Source: Polymyxa betae (lineage: Eukaryota > Endomyxa > Phytomyxea > Plasmodiophorida > Plasmodiophoridae). Taken from it: 64,000 nt of DNA. This document shows positions 24,525 to 35,623 of this stretch, piece after piece. Within the stretch, counting starts at the first letter, position 1. Every line of letters begins with the position of its first letter. The stretch lies in assembly GCA_003693705.1 (NCBI GenBank), contig RBZT01000672.1, positions 62,001-126,000 of the forward strand, written 5' to 3'. The translations under genes were made by a program, and so were the position numbers. The notes below the pieces were generated by a model that made no database searches, was not told where the DNA came from, and saw only the letters and a program-made list of their open reading frames with translations.

Positions 24525-26017
24525 ATGGCAGCACCACCGTCTGCCACGTTTAAGAACGATGAGCGTCGTGATGAGGTCGGGCCCATTCCGACCTTGCTGT
24601 CAGCGCCGGTCACCACGCTGAGAGAGTTCTCGTTCGTTGTACGAGATTGGCTCTATCAATTGATGACGTACCTGTTCTCACATCGAATAGCCATGGCCGG
24701 GCTTGGTCTCGCTTCTATTGCTTATACTGTTCTCAAAGTTACGGACGGTCCTGGTGTTCAGCAGATCGAACATTGTTTCCAGCAAGGTAAGGAAGCTGTC
24801 CTCAAAACTGTTTTGTCTATTTCTTCGAAAACTTATTTCGGGCGTGGTAATTGATTTTTCATTGCTGAGATTTCTTTCTTTCTTGCACCTAGATTGAGCT
24901 AATGGCTGTTAGCTGCTTGGTGGATAACTCTGGGAATTCTGTCGTCGGTTGGTCTTGGGACTGGATTGCATACGTTCGTTATGTATCTGGGTCCCTATAT
25001 TGCCAAGGTCACCATGGCCGCTGAGGAATGCCGCAATTTCGATTTCGCCACGACCGGCCCAGATGCTTTCGTCTGTCGCAGGGATCCTTCTCTGTCATCA
25101 TCAACGCCAAACATCCTGGAAATCATGCATAAAGTGCAGTTTGGTGAGCGTTGCTCTTCGAACGTTTCGCGATTGCTCACCGAATCCTGTTAGCATGTTT
25201 TCTATGGGGTCTGGGGACCGCTTTGGGGGAGCTGCCTCCGTATTTCATGGCGCGCGCAGCAGCTCGATCCGGTCGTGGTATCATACCGCTCTCTCCGAAA
25301 AGGTTGATCTTGTCTGTTGTTTCGACTGGGTCTAATCTGATCTCAGCCATCATGGAGATTCCAGTGAAGACACGTTCCTAGATTATATGAAGCGAAGACT
25401 GCTGGACGTCTTCCAACGATTCGGGTTCATGGCCATCCTGATCTTTGCTTCAGTCCCAAACCCGCTATTTGATCTGGCTGGTGTCACTTGCGGTAATCAA
25501 TTGCAAATTTCTTGGACCAGTCTCGTTCCAATGCCGTTCTAGGACATTTCGGGGTGCCATTTTGGACATTTTTCGGAGCAACTGCTATTGGAAAAGCAGT
25601 GTTTAAAGTCGGCCTGCAGTCGCTGACTGTCATTTACATGTTCCATGAAGGTCATCTGGAATCTCTACTTTTGATTGTAATCGAACCATGTTGTCTGTTT
25701 TTCCGACCATCATTGAATTGCTGTCAGATGAGCCACATCCTCCCTAAGTTTGTCTGCGAGGCGATTGAGAAATTCTTTGCCGACTCGAAGGCACAGTTCC
25801 ACCGTCTGGACACCGGGTCAACTGCTGGTGGATCTCGAAACCTGGTCGCCGCCGTCTGGCAGCTATTTCTTGTTATTATGTTCTTCTCATTCGTAAGGTA
25901 TGGTGGCCTGATATACCATGCATGGCCTTCCGCATCTAACCTAATGCCAGGTCTATCATCGATGCCTCGGTTCGTGAAAGGATAGAGAGTCGATGCTCGG
26001 ACAAGAAAACCAGCTAA
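24525..26017 (+). CDS. VMP1: Vacuole membrane protein 1 (VMP1/TMEM49)
   Basis: ER multi-pass protein with a VTT/DedA-type fold and lipid scramblase activity, acting in autophagosome formation and ER contact sites. Diagnostic segments are [26 protein letters not shown] and [14 protein letters not shown], together with the charged segment [15 protein letters not shown] between them. Six or more hydrophobic helices are seen, and the C-terminus ends CSDKKTS at the stop 26015-26017 after a final intron of about 55 nt. The ATG at 24525 follows a stop in the same frame region and gives a typical Pro/Ala-rich cytosolic N-terminus. VMP1 is missing from most Dikarya but common in protists, animals and plants, which argues against a higher fungus. 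Confidence 0.92.
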
Positions 26018-26281
26018 ACGTCTTGTATAATCTATGTAGAGTACATTCTTTCTTTATAGAGATCCGCTTCTGTTCGGTTCTTTTGCCATAGCCTTGATGG
26101 TCTGTATGATGTATGGCCATTAACGACTATGAAGTAGACGATGTGTCACGTGAAAATCCTCCGTACTGTCGTATCTGTGAGCCTTACAGAAGCTGTCTCA
26201 CAGCCTTATACAGGAGGGGGTCACCTGGTCCTGGACTGATTCACATCACATTCTCACCCCAAAATTGATGTTGACTTCGTC

Positions 26282-27533
26282 ATGGCTTCAAGACGCGCCC
26301 CGGCATCACTGTTTATGATGAAGCGGACGATGCACGAGGAGCTGATCAGGGTCGTTGCTGAACGGGAGCGCTTGAGAACCGAGCCCTGTCATTCGTCGGA
26401 ACCTATCACACGTCCCGAATCTCTTGTTAGAAGTTTTGCCATTAGCAGAATGCTGGAAGCTGGCTGATACCGTTTTTCTTGCCGATTTGTAGTTGTATGC
26501 TGATCATGCGAAACTAAGCTCGTCGCTATCGTCATCGGATAGATCGGAGTCGCCTGGCGAACTTAGTCGCCATTCTGCTGCTTGTCTTAACCTGTCAACT
26601 GAACGATGCTCTTCAGTTAGCAGCCAGGAGAATACGATCGATATGTACATATATAGAAATGATTCTACAGAGTATTGGATACTCATTGGGATACTTCCAT
26701 GCTTATACTGTTTTAGAGATAGACGTTCAGAATCTAAAGCTGGGATCACCTACAGCAAGCCAGAAGATGCCAGCAGAATTCCTTCGGTGGAATCCGACCG
26801 GTACTTGCATTTCAGGATATTCAGCTGCAGTATTCAACAGAATTAGAACGAATGATCCGCCGAAGAAGAATCTCGAAATCAGTGCGGTCTTGTCATCGTT
26901 GATTATACAGGACCTTAGCCAACAGCACAGTCAGCTGCCAATTTTAGAAGGTAATACTGTTCATTCCTAATCTGGTCAGAATACTGACTGTTTTGAAAAA
27001 AAGGGTTTCTGGAAAAACTCTGTCCCAACAATTCCATGGTAAAAATTTGGCAAACTCGCTTCTTTTTTATTGATGGCAACCGGTAAGGGTAGCGATTCTG
27101 ATGATGAAAACTCTTGCCAAAACACTCTTTTAGACTGTGCTATTCGCGAGATTTTATCGAAGTCGAAAATCGGCAGCGATTCGAATATGGGAAACTGATC
27201 ATCAACAGGGTTCCATTCCTACGCATGCTCTGTATTTCTGGCGATACAAGAAATCGACAGTTCTTTATCGAGGTTCATGATCCGAAGCGATCCGGTAAGA
27301 CGAACAGAATCTATTGTATTCCGCCATTGACAGCGCGCTATGGAATCGCAGGCAAGGTAAGGCAGTATATCTTGCGGGCAAAATCTGTACATGATCGAGA
27401 CAGATGGCTAGAAGGAATCAAATTATATGCGAAACATTACAGAGATGTCGTTCAGCTAGGGAGTCTAAGCCCACAGCACAGCCCACTCGAATCCAGATAC
27501 TACGATTCAATTCCAAATATAAAGCAGAGTTGA
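26282..27533 (+). CDS. PH domain-containing protein
   Basis: The C-terminal half carries a pleckstrin-homology domain. It starts GFLEKLCPN, has WQTRFFFIDGNR (joined by a 49-nt intron near 27091) and LCYSRDFIEVE, and ends with the C-terminal helix tryptophan in SVHDRDRWLEGIKLYAKHY. The N-terminal half is Ser-rich with a possible basic coiled stretch (TELERMIRRRRISKS); its exon structure is uncertain. The first ATG (26282) gives MASRRAPASLF. PH domains bind phosphoinositides or proteins, so a membrane-targeting adaptor is likely, but no catalytic domain is visible and the wider family is not recognised. Confidence 0.6.
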
Positions 27534-27917
27534 AACAAGGCAACATCGCTATCTGTATTATCGGAAAAGGTCACGTAATAATCTATGAATGCAATTAAAC
27601 GTCAAACCATCAGAAATCAATGGAAAGGAGGTTCAGGATGCTCGGAGACCTGATCGGAGCCAAATTATTGAATTTGGACGGCCGAGTTTCTTCGAAAAGG
27701 AGGCTAGGAGAGGCCGCCTTCATATAGGGCGCAGATCGTAGTTGTGATTGAATACGTCCCATTGCGTGGGAGTCCGCCACGCACTCCGGACCCGATGTAA
27801 CCATCTCAAGCTCACTTCACGTTTTTTTCGTGTATAGTGATCGTGTCGCCGGGCCTTTGCTATCCTCGGCACCCTCACCCAACTTGGTTCATCGCTATAC
27901 CACACTAAACTGCAGCC

Positions 27918-30807
27918 ATGGTGAACTTTACCATCGATCAGATCCGCGTCATGATGGAGAAGCGGGTGAGCTCGCCGTCGTTCTCGCTGCTCGAATCGCT
28001 AACCTGCTCTTGGCTTCTTAGGACAACATCCGTAACATGTCGGTTATTGCCCACGTCGATCACGGAAAGTCGACGTTAACCGACTCGCTGCTGTCTAAAG
28101 CCGGTATGATGGCTGAAGCCGATGCTGGTGACAAGCGTACTACCGATACCCGACAGGATGAAATCGGTAAGACTCTTTGTATGGAGCAGATTCCGTTCAT
28201 ATTGACTGTCTGGGTCAGATCGTGGTATCACTATTAAGTCGACTTCGGTTTCGCTGTACTATGAACGCGAACCCGATGCCGAAGAACGCGAACGTGGCCT
28301 TACCGAGCCGGTTCCGTTCTTGATCAACTTGATCGACTCGCCAGGGCACGTCGACTTCTCATCTGAAGTTACGGCCGCTCTGCGTGTTACTGATGGTGCT
28401 TTGGTCGTTGTCGACTGTATTGAAGGTGTTTGTGTCCAGACCGAGACTGTCTTACGACAGGTAACATTACTTTTTATATGAGATTTATCTTCTTACTCAG
28501 CGCCTTTCCAGGCTATCGAAGAACGAATCATCCCAGTTCTGTTCTTGAACAAGCTCGACCGTGTCTTCTTGGAACAGCACATGGATCTTGAAGAAGCTTT
28601 CCAGACGTTCCGAAACGTCGTTGAATCGACCAACGTCGTCATGGCCACGTACAGGGATGAAGCCATGCCAGATATCCAGGTCTACCCTGAGAAGGGAACC
28701 GTCGCCTTCGGTTCCGGTCTGCACGGTTGGGGTTTCTCTCTGAAACGATTCGCCATGATCTACAACAAGAAGCTCGGTCTTCCCGTTGACAAGATGATGC
28801 AGCGTCTCTGGGGTGAGAACTTCTACAATGCCAAGGGCAAGAAATGGACTTCGAAGCCCGTCACCGATGGTGTCCCTAACGAGCGTGGTTTCTGCAAGTT
28901 CATCCTGGAGCCCATCAACATGTTGTTCAACGCTATTATGGATGACAAGAAGGATTTGATCGCTAAATACGTCAAGGGTCTGGGCATCAACGTCCCTAAG
29001 GACGCCGTCGATCTGGTCGGCAAGCCTTTCCTGAAGCGTATTATGCAGTCGTGGTTGCCTGCTGCCGACTGTCTTCTTGACATGTTGGTCGAGCATCTTC
29101 CATCACCTGTTAAGGCCCAGAAATACCGATGTGAGACTCTGTACCCGGGACCTCAGGATGATGAAGCCGCCATGGCTATCAAGAAATGTGACCCTGAAGG
29201 ACCTCTCATGATGTACGTCTCCAAGATGGTGCCGTCGTCTGATGGATCGCGATTCTTCGCTTTCGGTCGTGTTTTCGCCGGTGTTGTCCGATCTGGTACG
29301 TTGTCTTGTCGTTTTCTGCTTTTGCATTTGATGACCACCTATGTTTTTGATTCATTGGTTGGTTGCTGTTTTAGCAACCACCTTGAGCAATACCTGAAAA
29401 TTCTCTTAAAAGTCATAGTTACACTGATGCTATTTGTCTGATTTCGTTTTTCGATAATGTTACGTCGTTTGCATCTGCTAACGATCTTCTGCAGGTCAGA
29501 CTGTTCGTATTCTTGGCCCGGATTACAACCCTGGTGAGAAGCGTGATCTTCACATTAAGAAGATTCAACGTACTGTTCTGCTGATGGCCGGCAAGGTTGA
29601 ACAGATTGCTGACTGTCCATGTGGTAACATCGTTGGTCTGGTTGGTGTCGATCAGTTCTTGCTCAAGAGCGGTACTTTAACCACCTGTGAAACCGCTCAC
29701 CCATTCGTCACCATGAAGTTCTCGGTCTCGCCAGTCGTTCGTCGTGCTGTTGAACCCAAAAACGCCGGCGATCTGGCCAAGCTGGTCGAAGGTCTCAAGC
29801 GTCTGGCGAAATCCGACCCAATGGTTCTCGTGTACACCGCCAAGACTGGTGAACACATTGTCGCTGGTGCCGGTGAATTGCACCTGGAAATCTGCTTGAA
29901 CGATCTTCAGAATGAGTACATGAAGGGTGCTCCGATTACTGTTGGTAACCCGGTCGTCAATTTCTGTGAGACGGTCTCCACTCACTCCGAAATGCAATGT
30001 GTCTCCAAGTCGCCCAACAAGCACAACCGTCTGTACTTCTCTGCTGACCCCATCGATGAAGAGTTGATCCGCGATATTGAAAACGACGACATCAAGATCG
30101 AGCAAGAAGCCAAGGTCCGGGCTCGTATCATGGCCGACAAGTACGGCTGGGACGTCAACGAAGCCCGTAAGGTGTGGTCGTTCGGTTGCCCTCCTGATGG
30201 TAAAGGCAACGTTCTGGTCGACTGTACCAAGGCTGCCCAATTCCTTTCGGAAATCAAGGACAGTTTGGTCGGTGCTTTCATGCAGACCACTTCTGGTGGT
30301 GTCTATGCTGATGAAGCTCTTCGTGGTATCCGTTTCAACCTGGAGGATGTCGTTCTGCACGCTGATGCTATTCACCGTGGTGCTGGTCAGCTGATGCCTT
30401 GTGCCAAGCGTGTCTTCTCCGCCTGTCAGATCAAGTCTGGACCTAAGCTCATGGAGCCGCTCTACCTGTGTGAAATCACTGTTCCTCAAGTCGCTGTCTC
30501 TGGTGTGTACAACACTCTTTCTCAACGACGTGGTATTGTCGAGAGAGAATCGCAGAAGGCTGGAACCCCCATGACCAAGATCCAGGCCCTGCTGCCTGTT
30601 ACTGAATCGTTCGGTTTCACTGAGCTGCTGCGTAAGAACACGGCCGGACAGGCGTTCCCTCAGATGGTGTTCAGCCACTTCACTCACGTTGCTGGTCTGA
30701 TCACCGATGAAGGATCCATGGCCAACAAGATTGTCCTGCAGATCCGTGAACGTAAAGGACTGAAGCCTGGTCTGCCAGCCTTCACCGACTATTATGATAA
30801 GATCTAA
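27918..30807 (+). CDS. EEF2: Translation elongation factor 2
   Basis: GTPase that drives ribosomal translocation in the cytosol. The protein begins [15 protein letters not shown]; the G domain has [12 protein letters not shown] (P-loop), the switch I block [16 protein letters not shown] and NKLD. The diphthamide loop reads [15 protein letters not shown], with the target histidine intact. The C-terminus [11 protein letters not shown] matches the family. Introns lie at 27966-28021 (56 nt), about 28166-28218, about 28459-28510 and about 29295-29493. The last is about 200 nt, unusually long for this window. Codons strongly favour C-ending forms, as expected for a very highly expressed gene; large antisense open frames here are by-products of this bias. 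NKLD replaces the NKMD common in other eEF2, a conservative change. Confidence 0.97.
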
Positions 30808-31040
30808 GATGTGTTCTTGTCTAACCTCAATACACTCATCAAGATTTCTAACTAAATACCATCATTTCTCTACTTTTATTCGTATTGTAATATCATTGTT
30901 TTGCGTAGCTGTTGGCATCGATGTTGCTGGGCTTGGTTTGATTGGACCATGTTTTTGGAGTAGATACCTTGGCGTTGTCGTTCCTGGGAGCTCACTGGCT
31001 GAGGCACTATTTTTTCGCATAACTTCACTTCGAAATGATT

Positions 31041-33853
31041 TCAGCCAGTCCGAATGTGATTGTAAAGTAGCCTAAACGCCATTGAACATGATGTATTCTG
31101 CAGCAAACCACTTGCCTTCGCGTCGGTGGCTGGAGGACCGATCTTCGGAACTGTTGTTGCCCAGTGTCTCAGTTCCAGTGATTTTCCTGATTCTTCGTTG
31201 CGATCGGGATTTCCTTTAGATGTCGCATCCGGTAAATGATCTGAAACAGTTGCTTCTCTCTGAAGACGATACAGACCATTTTGTCTGCTTTCTAGGCCTC
31301 TTTTGAGTTTCAGGTACTGACTAATATCGGAATTTAATCTTCTCGTTCGAAGGTCCAGCATTCGTTTCCGTCGTTTCAAATCACGTTCTAGAAAATCAAT
31401 CACAATTCAAATCAAAATATTCTTGAGCAGATACCGGCGGATGCTGGTAAATATCCATTGTTTATGGCTACTGCCCTTTGTCGATCTTTCTTCCATTTTT
31501 CTTGATCTTTCAGAATCGACTCCTTTGCCCGAACGAGCAATTTCTTTTCTTGTACCAAGTATTGGCGTGCATGCTCTATAGCTGTCTGCTCTCTTTGCAA
31601 TTGCGAATTCCACTCTGAAAACTTCCTCGTTATTCTTACGTTCATAAGCAGTGTGCTACTTACTTGTGTGAATCCGAACAAAACTTCCATCAAACCCGAT
31701 ATCGCTCATATCCACATCACTCAGCTCGCTTTCGAATACCTGATTGTAATGTCATCCATTTCAGCCGACAAAAGAAACGCTCTCACTTGTTCAATGTCGA
31801 AGTCAGTTATCGTTTTGGTTGCTTCTTCGCCTTCTGAATGACTTCCATCGGACTGGTAAGATACGTTTTCCTCAGTTCTGTCCAAATCAGATCCCTGCCG
31901 AAAATGCATCTGCCTTAGAGGTTGTGCTGCCTTGTATTCTTCGAACTGTTGTGATATCTTATCTCGTTCTTGGCGGAGCTTAGAAGTTGCTGTTAGTGCA
32001 ATAGATCATTAGGAAATAGAGTGTACCTTTTCGAATGCAAACTTGGATTCTTGCAAAAGCTTTTCAAGTTCTTTGATACGTGCAAAAGTGTCAACCGAGT
32101 CAGAGATTTTGGCTTCAAGCTCTGATACCTGAGGTCCTTCCGATTAGTCATTTGCAGAGAAAATTAAATATTATACCTGGCTTTCTAGCCTCGTATTTTC
32201 CTCGGTTAGACTTCTAAGCTTGTTTTTGGCATCAGAATTATTATTCTCAGCATTATGTGATTCAGATTCCTTTAGCTTTTTTTCAAGCATCTGTATGGTC
32301 TGTAATCGTCAGTTTGAGCACATTAGCTTGACAATTACGATATGCAGATAACCTTCTTAGATTTTGTAAGTTCATCCCGCAAATTTTCGTAATTCTTTGC
32401 TGCAGTCTGACACAGGTCACTAGCTGTCTAATCAATTATTGAGACGTTACCAGCTCTGTAGTTTTGCATTCGGAACTCCACTGCTCTTCCGTTTGTCGAC
32501 ATTTCTCTCTTCCTTCTCTTTCGATTTGTAGCAGGCGGTGGTCCCAATCTTGTCTCTTACGTCTTTCTTGTTCTCGTCCTTCGTTCTGTTGGAAGTTAAT
32601 TACTATTTTTTCTGTTTAGAAACTGTGCTATACCTCCAGATGCTCTAGCCTAAGCTTTAATTCGGCCTTTCTAGATTCAATGGCATCAGATTGTATTTTG
32701 AGAATTTCTTTCTCTTCGCAATCGATGGCTGTTCAAAATCAGAATCATAACATCATTGATATATGTTAATATACAACCTTGCAGTTTTGCCTGCATGTCT
32801 TTCTGATGACGATGTAACTCTTCTTGATGAGCGTGCTGCAACTCTGCAATTCTCTCTTTCAACATTGAATCTTTCTTTGCGATGCCTTCTTTGACGGCAT
32901 CCAGCCATTCCGCACGCCTGCAAAATTGATCAACTGTAAACAAGGATAAAATTTCGCATACCTGGACTCCATTTCCTTCTCGTGCTCAAGTTGATCTTTG
33001 AGGAGTTTCTCTCTCTGTCCCTGAATACGCTGCTCATAATCTCGCTGCATTTTCGCCAATTCATCTTCAACTTGATGGCGGAGTTCCAGAACGCGGCGCT
33101 GACGTTCAGCATCAACTTCAGCTGTACGAGCCTGGATCCAGGCATCTGTTTCTAATTGCCGTTTTATGGTCCACTCTTGACGTTCAACTTCAATTCTCTC
33201 TTTCTCTTTGACAACCCACTCATCGAAAGCTTTTCGCTCTTCAACGGCAGATATAGATAGAGGCTGAACATTGGACTTGATTGACTTCCCCTTGTCAAAT
33301 GATAACAATGATGGCGGAGCAGGCATCTTTTTCAAGCTTTCTAATTTGCGTTCCATTTTCGGTAATTTTCCTAGAATGAGCCGGTCTTTCGAGATCGCTT
33401 GAAGAGGAGCTGGTGACTGTTTCGACAGAGCTGAGCTGCTATTATCGGCTATCGAAGTCGTTGTAGCTGCTGCTGCTACTGCAGAAGCCGCTGCTTTAGC
33501 TTCTTTTTCTTTCTCCTTACTGTATAGATCCTTGTAAAACTGCCGACCAGTCTGATTACCAACAGATACAACTTCCCAGAATACAATAGGCATACCTGAT
33601 CACAGGGATGGTCCCACTGTGATTCCCCAGTCTTGAAATTGAAATAATACACTTCATTCTCATTATCCTTGTGTTTCACCGCCTTCCATCTAGGTGGCAG
33701 GGGCGCTTTCAGACCCTCGGTCGCGATCCAGAGCAGGTGATCGTCGCGTGGCAGCTCCATGCCCAAGTAGAGAGCATAGTCGACGATCTCCTCGCGAGTA
33801 GGTTCATAATCGGGACTGATGTCTTCATCAAGTATGATGATATCATCAGTCAT
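31041..33853 (-). CDS. CEP164: CEP164-like distal-appendage protein (WW domain, coiled coil)
   Basis: CEP164 sits on distal appendages of the mother centriole/basal body and is needed for docking and ciliogenesis. The N-terminus has the CEP164 signature: an acidic start, YALYLGM, LLWIATEGLKAPLPPRW, then the WW domain with YYFNFKTGESQWDHPC. The region after QFYKDLYSKEKEKE is long, Glu/Lys/Arg/Gln-rich coiled coil across many small exons, with repeated heptad-like stretches (EVDAERQRRVLELRHQ). The C-terminal exons (31693-31041) still show coiled-coil character (IDFLERDLKRRKRML). It is shorter than animal CEP164 but domain order agrees. The exact 3' end (31041) is tentative. Convergent with eEF2. 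Confidence 0.82.
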
Positions 33854-34049
33854 GTTAGACAGGCGACTTATTCAGGAAACATTAACATGAGTATGTCGAT
33901 GCGCTCACTGTACAGAGTCGTCATGACATCTGTGACGAGGCCTCCCAAACTCAAATGGGTTTGGAAGGGGACAAAGTAAGATGGATCGCAACTATCGGCT
34001 ATCACCAATGCACGTTGTTTCACATTCACCCGAGCAGGATTTACAGAGT

Positions 34050-34670
34050 TCAGTGGTGATCCCTCTGGTCAGCAAGGAATCTCTCTGAGGCCAGCTGTTT
34101 GGCAGAGATATTCAAACATTCTTTTCTGAATTTGTTTGCTGCACAGATCCAGGGTCCTGATACTTTGGCCAGGATTCGTGAGATATTAGTCAGATTACGC
34201 CTTTGAGACGTTGTATTTCCGATGACCTGCATGGTAGATGAGTCAGACACAGCCTCTGCAATGGATCTAGACCATATCGATTAAGTCAACATAACGTCTC
34301 TTAATGACTGCTTATGCATTACTCGACATGAAGATGTGAAATTGGATGACTTTCGTGAAGCATTCCGCCGTTCTGCCTCGATCTGGGGTTTCTTCTTGAC
34401 GAATCAAGGTGCCATGATCATTCGTTGTGTGCTTGGAGCAAGAATCGCTGCCTTTGTCTTGGCTAAAACTGCGAAAAGGTACAGTATCCCGAAGACGATT
34501 CTGAGATAGATCTAATGCTTTCAATGCTTGAAGTGATGCCAGAGCTTCAAGACCAGAGCGGTCATGATTCACATCGCTGATGGCTACACAGCTAATGCGA
34601 TTATGCAACCTCAAGGCTAAAGCCATGCACTTTATTTCTTCGTTGTGCAGTGTCGATCCATTCTCAAACT
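34050..34670 (-). CDS. Small leucine-rich-repeat protein, incomplete model
   Basis: An exon starting after an acceptor at 34671 encodes two LRR-like units (MALALRLHNRISCVAI and ALASLQALKALDLSQNRL), followed by a Ser/Asp/Thr-rich stretch. After about two introns, the last exon (down to 34050) has NLTNISRILAKVSG and a basic C-terminus ending RDHH. An upstream first exon with the ATG is not resolved (the region to about 34860 lacks a clear one). LRR proteins of this size are often cilium- or phosphatase-associated, but nothing decides the function here. Confidence 0.4.
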
Positions 34671-35074
34671 CTAAGCGTTTCGAAAAGATCAACAATAAAT
34701 AAAATTGGTGACGCCAAATTCAAAAGAACTTGCTGAATCACCCAGGGTAAACAAAGTATATTTTCTCACAGCCAGACAGAATGTCTCTGTCTTACGAAAG
34801 CGTGGGATGTTTCCAACAGTTTGATTGTAATAAAGATGACAACTGATTTGTTCCGAAATGAATTCAAAGTGTTAAAAACCTGTGACATAACGAATTTCTG
34901 TAAAACGTTTATTATTCAAGAATGGCAGAGGTGTAGCATTTTATCGATTTCTGACCGAAGCTCTGAGGAACTGATGACCTTGTTTGCATGTAACATTTTC
35001 AGAGCTTGCAATTTGAGCTCGATTTCCTAAAGTTTTTCAATCATTGTGTTAAACTAAATGTATCATCTTCGACG

Positions 35075-35269
35075 CTATTCTACCTTGAGCCTTAACTTGG
35101 ATCGAGTTTCGTGAATAAAAACGCAGAGCGCTGCAGTGACCACCGACACGCTTAACAAAATCCTGACCAGCTTCATCGCCTTATTCTGTGAGCTACAAAG
35201 TCTAGTTCTGGTGCGATCGGTGCTTATTGCTCTCCAACTTATCCGACCAACATATGCATAGCAAGCCAT
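35075..35269 (-). other. Short open frame with hydrophobic stretches, doubtful
   Basis: The minus strand is open from about 35320 to 35075 and encodes two hydrophobic helices (WLGFIFITIMACYAY, then VRILLSVSVVTAALCVFI) separated by a basic loop. This resembles a fragment of a multi-pass receptor. Upstream it runs into the tandem repeat at 35.3 kb, and no further exons could be joined. Either a remnant or a small membrane protein. Confidence 0.2.
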
Positions 35270-35285
35270 GATTGTAATGAAGATG

Positions 35286-35451
35286 AACCCTAGCCAGAAT
35301 CTAGACTTTATTGCCCTTTAATGGGATGAATTTTAAATAAACCCTAGCCAGACTCTAGACAGTATTGCCCTCTAATGGGTTGACTTTCAAAGATAAACCC
35401 TACCCAGACTCTAGACAGTATTGCCACTCTAAATGGGATAACTTAGATGTA
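35286..35451. repeat. Tandem repeat, three units of about 54-56 bp with telo-box-like heads
   Basis: Three consecutive units start at 35286, 35340 and 35396. Each begins AACCCTA(G/C)CCAGA, continues TCTAGAC, then TATTGCC, then TAATGGG, with an AT-rich tail. Units 2 and 3 are most alike; unit 1 is more diverged. The CCCTA heads recall the telomere-like motifs elsewhere in the window. The array lies between the LRR gene and the gene starting at 35624, about 170 bp upstream of that start. Confidence 0.85.
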
Positions 35452-35623
35452 GTCTAAATACATTTCTCATTCTCACATCTGCGATGGGATATCTACCATT
35501 TTGATCCATTTGGAACAATCAATTCAACAATGGATCGGATATTCAGCTGGTAATTGGCACGTGCCATCTTCGATCTGCTTGAGACCTACATCATTACTGT
35601 TTTCGTATTTCCGTCACGACAGG

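Noticed and set aside
28497-29096. 199-codon antisense frame within eEF2
   Set aside because: Same codon-bias artefact.
29677-30687. 336-codon antisense frame within eEF2
   Set aside because: Result of strong C-ending codon bias in eEF2; no family resemblance.
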